Source: Euphorbia lathyris (taxonomy: Eukaryota > Streptophyta > Magnoliopsida > Malpighiales > Euphorbiaceae). Taken from it: a stretch of 64,000 nucleotides of DNA. The notes under the pieces are model-generated. The model saw only the letters and a program-made list of their open reading frames with translations, searched no databases and was not told the DNA's origin. The stretch covers positions 77,207,501-77,271,500 of the forward strand of contig NC_088916.1 in NCBI RefSeq assembly GCF_963576675.1, read 5' to 3'. Made by a program: the position numbers and the translations under genes. This document shows positions 58,980 to 64,000 of the stretch, in pieces (positions within the stretch are counted from its first letter, which is position 1; each line of letters opens with the position of its first letter).

Positions 58980-60360
58980 ATATAGGAGGGATCAAGTGAG
59001 AACACTCCTTAGGTGAGGACCACTCAAAACTACGTAGTTTTGAGTGTAAAATCTAATGAAAAAACACTGATGCTGCTGGGGTTTGAAACCTAGCCTCCTC
59101 ACTTACACTCCACGTTGCTTACCACTAAGCCATTAGCTTCTCTTGTGTATTTTGTCGCGCGCTGATTAATATACCAATGCCCTTGTAGCTTCTATTGTTT
59201 AATATTTGATGCATACACTTATTAATATTGATTAAATTCGCATAATAATTATTAATAGAAAAAAACAAATGTGCATAATAATTATTATTAATAAAAAAAA
59301 AAACCAAGAACATGCTCTAATTTCTTATTTATTTAATTCCTCTATATTTTTGTAATTTATGTTTTAAATTGTTAAGGACGATGTTCTAAATATTGTTACA
59401 TATGTTCTAAACTTTATAATTTGTGTTTTTTAAAAATTAAGATAATGTTTTAAAAAAATAGTAAATATATGGGCCATTTTTTTGTTCAAAAAAAAAACTC
59501 ACATTCTAAATAACATAACGTATGTTCTAAAAAACATAACATATGTTCTAAAGTTTATAGTTTGTGTTCCAAAAATTAAGTATAATTTTCTAAAAAAAAC
59601 AGTAGATATCTGGATCGTTTTTTCACTTGTTCTATAATATAATTTATAACTCATGTTCGAAAAAACATAACACGTGTTCTAAAAAACATAACGTATGTTC
59701 TAAAAAATATGTCGTACGTTCTAACTTCATAGTTCGTGTTTTAAAAGTTAAAATATATGTTATAACGTATGTTTTAAAAAATATATAGTTTGTGTTCTAA
59801 AAATTAAGTATAATGTTCTAAAAAATCAGTAGATATCTGGATCATTTTTTCATTTTTTCTATAATATAATTTATAACTCATGTTCGAAAAAACATAACAC
59901 ATGTTCTAAAAAACATAACGTATGTTCTAAAAAATATGTCGTACGTTCTAAACTTCATAGTTCGTGTTTTAAAAGTTAAAATATATGTTCTAACGTATGT
60001 TTTAAAAAATATATTTTCTTATATAACATAAATTACAAAAATATAAAGGAATTAAATAAATAAGAAATTGGAGCATGTTTTTGGATTTTTTTTATTAATA
60101 ATTCATTATTATGGACATTTTCTTTCTATTAATAATTCATTATTATGCAAAGTTCTTTTTTTTCTATTAATAATTTATTATTATGCAAATTTAATCAATA
60201 TTAATAAGTGTATGCATCAAATATCAAACAATATAAGCTACAAGGGCATTGGTATATTAAGCAGTACGCAACATAATACACAAGAAAGGCAAATGGCTAG
60301 TGGTAAGGAGTGTGAAGTGTAAGTGAGGAGGCCAGGATTTGAATCCCATCAGCAACATCA

Positions 60361-60363
<3 letters not shown>
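58980..60363. mobile_element. Foldback element E1 with tRNA-like arms
   Basis: The left arm starts GGAGGGATCAAGTGAGAAC beside a TA run. It contains the palindrome AAAACTACGTAGTTTT, a tRNA-like segment on the minus strand (about 59075-59135) and an AT block (ATTAATATTGATTAAAT, GCATAATAATTATT). The right arm (about 60060-60363) is its inverted complement but lacks about the last 100 bp. The middle (59340-60010) holds two imperfect copies of a roughly 270-bp unit rich in ACATAACGTATGTTCT. No coding capacity. It ends at a (TA)n tract (60364-60408). Confidence 0.75.

Positions 60364-60408
<45 letters not shown>
60364..60408. repeat. (TA)n microsatellite
   Basis: About 22 TA units between foldback elements E1 and E2. 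It is a likely target of the E-type elements, which begin and end in TA runs at 58970, here and at 62325. Confidence 0.9.
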
Positions 60409-60410
<2 letters not shown>

Positions 60411-61830
60411 AGAGGGCTCTTGTGAGAACCCGTTCCTAGGTGAGAACCACCCAAAACTACGTAGTTTTGGGTAAGGAAATTTAAAAAAAATGTTGTTGTC
60501 TAGAGGGATCAAACCTAAGACCCATCATCTATACTCCACATTACTTACCACTAAGCCAATTGTTTTTCTTATGTACTATGTGTCGCGCTGCGTAATATAT
60601 TACGACCCTTTTAGTTTTCATTGTTTAATATTTGATACATGCACTTATTAATATCAATTAAATGTGCATAATAATAAATTATTAATAAAAAAAGAAATAT
60701 GCATAATAATGAATTATTAATAGAAAAAAAAATGCAAAAACATGCTCTAATTTCTTATTTATTTAATTCCTCTATATTTTTGTAATTTATATTTTAAAAT
60801 GTTAAGGACGATGTTCTAAATATTGTTACATATATTCTAAACTTTATAATTTGTGTTCTAAAAATTAAGTATAATATTTAAAAAAAAATAGTAAATATAT
60901 GGACCATTTTTACATTTGTTCTATAATATAATTTATAACACTCATATTCTAAATAACATAATGTATGTTCCAAAAAACATAACGCATGTTCTAAAGTTTA
61001 TATTTTGTGTTCCAAAAATTAAGTATAATGTTCTAAAAAAATCAGTAGATATCTCGATCGGTTTTTCATTTGTTCTATAATATAATTTATAACTCATGTT
61101 CGAAAAAACATAACACGTGTTCTAAAAAACATAACGTATGTTCTAAAAAATATGTCGTACGTTCTAAACTTCATAGTTCGTGTTTTAAAAGTTAAAATAT
61201 ATGTTCTAACGTTTGTTTTAAAAAATATATAGTTTGTGTTCCAAAAATTAAGTATAATATTCTAAAAAAATCAGTAGATATTTCGATCGTTTTTTCACTT
61301 ATTCTATAATATAATTTATAACTCATGTTCGAAAAAACATAACACGTGTTCTAAAAAACATAACGTATGTTCTAAAAAATATGTCGTACGTTCTAACTTC
61401 ATAGTTCGTGTTTTAAAAGTTAAAATATATGTTATAACGTATGTTTTAAAAAATATATAGTTTGTGTTCTAAAAATTAAGTATAATGTTCTAAAAAATCA
61501 GTAGATATCTGGATCGTTTTTTCATTTGTTCTATAATATAATTTATAACTCATGTTCGAAAAAACATAACACATGTTCTAAAAAACATAATGTATGTTCT
61601 AAAAAATATGTCGTACGTTCTAAACTTCATAGTTCGTGTTTTAAAAGTTAAAATATATGTCCTAACGTATGTTTTAAAAAATATATTTTCCTATGTAACA
61701 TAAATTACAAAAATATAAAGGAATTAAATAAATAAGAAATTAGAGCATGTTCTTGGATTTTTTTTATTAATAATTCATTATTATGCACATTTCTCTTTGT
61801 TTCTATTAATAATTCATTATTATGCACATT

Positions 61831-61981
61831 GGTGCCCGATATGGTTACTTTGTTTTTTACAAAGTACCGTTACTTGGTGTGGTTTTCACCATTGGATGAT
61901 GGAGCATAAAATTAATCCAATGGTGAAAATGAGCACCAAGTAACGGTACTTTGTAAAAAACAAGTAACCATAGCGGACACC
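61831..61981. mobile_element. Mutator-type foldback MITE with 10-bp TSD
   Basis: A 151-bp near-perfect hairpin: GGTGCCCGATATGGTTAC...GTAACCATAGCGGACACC, with arms of about 65 bp (shared TTTTTTACAAAGTACCGTTA) around a short AT loop. Direct repeats TATGCACATT flank it (61821-61830 and 61982-61991). A 9-11-bp TSD is the signature of Mutator-like elements. Confidence 0.88.
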
Positions 61982-62137
61982 TATGCACATTTCCTTTTTT
62001 CTATTAATAATTCATTATTATGCATATTTAATCGATATTAATAAGTGCATGCGTCAAATATTAAACAAAAAAAAAACAATAGAAGCTAAAAGGGAGATGG
62101 TATATTAATCAGCGCGCGAAATAATTTACAAAAAGAG

Positions 62138-62200
62138 CAATTGGCTCAGTGGTAAACAATATGGAGTGTAGATGAACAGGTCCTAGGTTTAAAACCCCTA
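62138..62200 (+). other. tRNA-like segment in the right arm of E2
   Basis: TTGGCTCAGTGGTAAAC resembles a Pol III A box and AGGTTTAAAACCC a degenerate B box, about 40 bp apart. Equivalent segments are at 59075-59135 (minus), 60290-60350 (plus) and 60505-60560 (minus). None folds as a real tRNA as far as I can see, so these are tRNA-derived, not tRNA genes. Confidence 0.55.
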
Positions 62201-62437
62201 ATAAGTAGCAGTATTTTTTCAGTATTTTTTTTTAATTTTCCTACTCAAAACTACGTAGTTTTGGGTGGTTCTCACCTAAGGTGAGTTCTCACTTAGGGGA
62301 GGGTTCTCACTTGATCCCTCCCCTATATATATATATATATATTCTTTCTTATTTTATTATTATTATTATGTAACATAGATTTACAAATAAAATTTTAACA
62401 TATTTTTTACTTTAAGCAAACTTGGACTCTTTATTAT

Positions 62438-62560
62438 CAATATTATCAGAACCGGACATGACATTAAACTGGATTGATAACTGGATCACATGTCACTTGA
62501 TGAGATCAGATGGTTCAGTTTGATCGAACCAGATGACGTAATAAATAAAATTTATATATA
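62438..62560 (-). mobile_element. Orphan terminus of the 46775 hAT family
   Basis: CAATATTATCAGAACCGGAC and following sequence (GATTGATAACTGGATCAC, GATCGAACCAGATGACGTAA) match 46775-46890 for about 120 bp with many substitutions. Homology then fades in AT-rich DNA. No second end, TSD or transposase was found. Confidence 0.75.
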
Positions 62561-62984
62561 ATTAATTTAAAATTATTTTTATAAATAATATATATCCAAA
62601 ATAAATTAGGGTAAATAATTATAAGGTCCTCATATTTTTATTTAATACGCTATTAAGCACATCATATTATTATAAGATCCTTAAGTTTTATCTCAATCAA
62701 TTCTTTATTCATTCCAATTGTTTTTATAAATGAAAGTCCAAAATTGCCCCTAGTTATACACATAAAAAAATTATCTTTTAGTTTCAAATTTGATCTAATT
62801 AGTTTTAATGAAGTTTTTGAACTACATATATACCGAAATTAATATATTTAAAAAACTATATTATTAATTTTCTTAAATTGTAATTATTTTTTATTTATTT
62901 TGCCCCCAAATATCCTCACGAGGATTTAATCCTCATAAGGGTCCTAGTTTAATATATTACCCACTGTGAATCTCTACTAACTAA
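62561..62984. other. AT-rich spacer
   Basis: No gene or repeat was recognised. Confidence 0.5.
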
Positions 62985-64000
62985 GGATGAAACCGGTATT
63001 TTTTCTACCAGTTTCATTTTGTAAAGAAACTAGTAGATTAACTATCGGTTTCATAATATTTTTTTTTCTAAATTCAATTGAAACGGGAAGCTAGTATATC
63101 AATTATATGATTTTCAATAAGTGGATATGCTCTAGGCTTTTGAAAATTTTAACAAAAAATTTCAAAAATAGTCCCTCTATGTTTTTAAAATTTTAGTTTA
63201 ACCTTAACCTTCAACTATTTATTTTTGGATTCATTAATTAAAACTTTTCTTGCAAATTAGTTAATAGTTAACATCTAATTCGGTTAAAATTGTTTTATTT
63301 TAAATGTGAGTTTGAAATTATATTTTTTTTACAGTTTAAATTAGATTTTTTACAGTTTCTTTATGGTCATATTACATTACGGTTTGAATTATGGTTTTTA
63401 CAGTTTGAAATTATAAATTTAACCGTAAAGTTTCCAAGCAAGATCCGTATGTTTCTGAAAATTGAAAAAAAAAACTGGTTTGACTGTTATTTGAGTGTCA
63501 AATCAAACCTTTCAAACAAGTTTGTGGATAAAGTAAAATAGTTTCATATGTTTTTTTGTTATTTATTTGTAACTAAATTAGAAACACAGTAAAAAAATTA
63601 GACATTTTGACAACATTTTTTGTAATTAACTTATACGTAATAAACTTGGTTATTAGTATGTTAACATGTTTTGTTGTATTAGTAACACATTAATATATCT
63701 TAAACATAATTGAAGTTTGAGATGTCAATAATGAGTTAAATAACAGTCAAAATATTATTTTCAAATTTTCACTGACGTGAAGCTGAAATTGATTTTTCTT
63801 AAAAAGTATATTTTGAAATTTTTCTTTAGAATTTTTAAGAAGCCCACAGATGAGCTGCTATAGGCCACCGACAGATTAAATTTCATTATATAAATGAAAC
63901 TGGTAGATAAGCTACCGCTTTTAGTTGAACTTTTTTTTTAAATTTATGAAACCGATATATAAAATAAAACCGATACAAAACTACCGGTTTTAATTGTAGT
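62985..64000. mobile_element. Possible CACTA-like element end
   Basis: The window ends in ...ACCGGTTTTAATTGTAGT, whose reverse complement starts ACTACAATTAAAACCGGT. One more base (C) would give CACTACAA, the common plant CACTA terminus. Inverted and direct copies of ACCGGTTT/AAACTGGTAG cluster at 62990-63060 and 63840-63990, as CACTA subterminal repeats do. The interior is non-coding. The right side is cut off, so neither length nor TSD can be judged. Confidence 0.4.

Larger units (their letters stand above)
60409..62330. mobile_element. Foldback element E2 with tRNA-like arms
   Basis: The left arm begins GGAGAGGGCTCTTGTGAGAAC after (TA)n, with AAAACTACGTAGTTTTGGGT, a tRNA-like segment (minus, about 60505-60560) and the same AT block. 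The right arm (61690-62330) ends CTCACTTGATCCCTCCCC before another TA run. The middle (60780-61690) carries three or more copies of the 270-bp tandem unit of E1. The right arm is interrupted by the MULE-type MITE at 61831-61981. Both outer ends sit in TA microsatellites. Confidence 0.75.

Noticed and set aside
58980..62330. CRISPR-like array or tRNA genes
   Set aside because: The regular repeats are tandem 270-bp units without spacers, in a plant genome. The tRNA-like strings do not form a complete tRNA with acceptor stem and anticodon loop.

Overview
This is nuclear DNA of a flowering plant, probably a eudicot. The evidence is the AT-rich spacers, (TA)n runs, several plant LTR-retrotransposon lineages, DNA transposons with their target-site duplications (TSDs), MITEs, LINE remnants and broken F-box/PP2-B (phloem protein 2-like) genes. 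I see no intact host gene. The species cannot be read from the sequence.

Layout. 1-5017: a PP2-B pseudogene (PP2a-1), a truncated Ty1/copia gag, a minisatellite and a second PP2-B pseudogene (PP2b-1). The same order recurs at 51050-57945, so this is a diverged segmental duplication. 5018-28640: a nested retrotransposon pile. A short-LTR copia ('C') sits in PP2b-1. A 2.1-kb solo LTR ('X', TSD GGTAG) sits in C's LTR. A Sirevirus-type copia ('a', TSD CTAAG) sits in C's gag, and a second Sirevirus block ('b') sits inside 'a'. One 3.1-kb inversion (6300-9399) later scrambled the left side; undoing it restores the order of X, C and 'a' together. 28640-31297: mostly non-coding. 31298-32366: a second, truncated copy of X. 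32366-38407: an Athila-type Ty3/gypsy element on the minus strand with gag, integrase, primer-binding site and LTR but no protease, RT or RNase H, followed by a truncated related LTR. 38408-45630: LINE RNase H remnants, direct repeats, microsatellites and a fragment of a third PP2-B pseudogene.

45634-46555: an Agenet/Tudor-domain gene fragment. 46775-50433: a full-length but damaged hAT transposon with BED, DUF659-like and dimerisation domains and an 8-bp TSD. 51050-57945: duplication copy 2, with a MITE absent from copy 1 and a hAT-like element carrying a nested MITE in a PP2 intron. 57946-58900: LINE fragments in opposing orientations. 58980-62330: two palindromic 'foldback' repeats whose arms contain tRNA-like segments and whose centres are tandem repeats, with a Mutator-type MITE (10-bp TSD) inside. 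62438-62560: an orphan end of the hAT family. 62985-64000: CACTA-like terminal repeats running off the window.

The window therefore records several rounds of insertion, recombination, deletion and inversion in a decaying F-box/PP2 cluster. No pathway or operon is present. The most informative features are the structural ones: the inversion, the nested Sirevirus block, the tRNA-containing foldback elements, and the duplication with its copy-specific insertions. Coordinates were counted by eye and may be off by a base or two.
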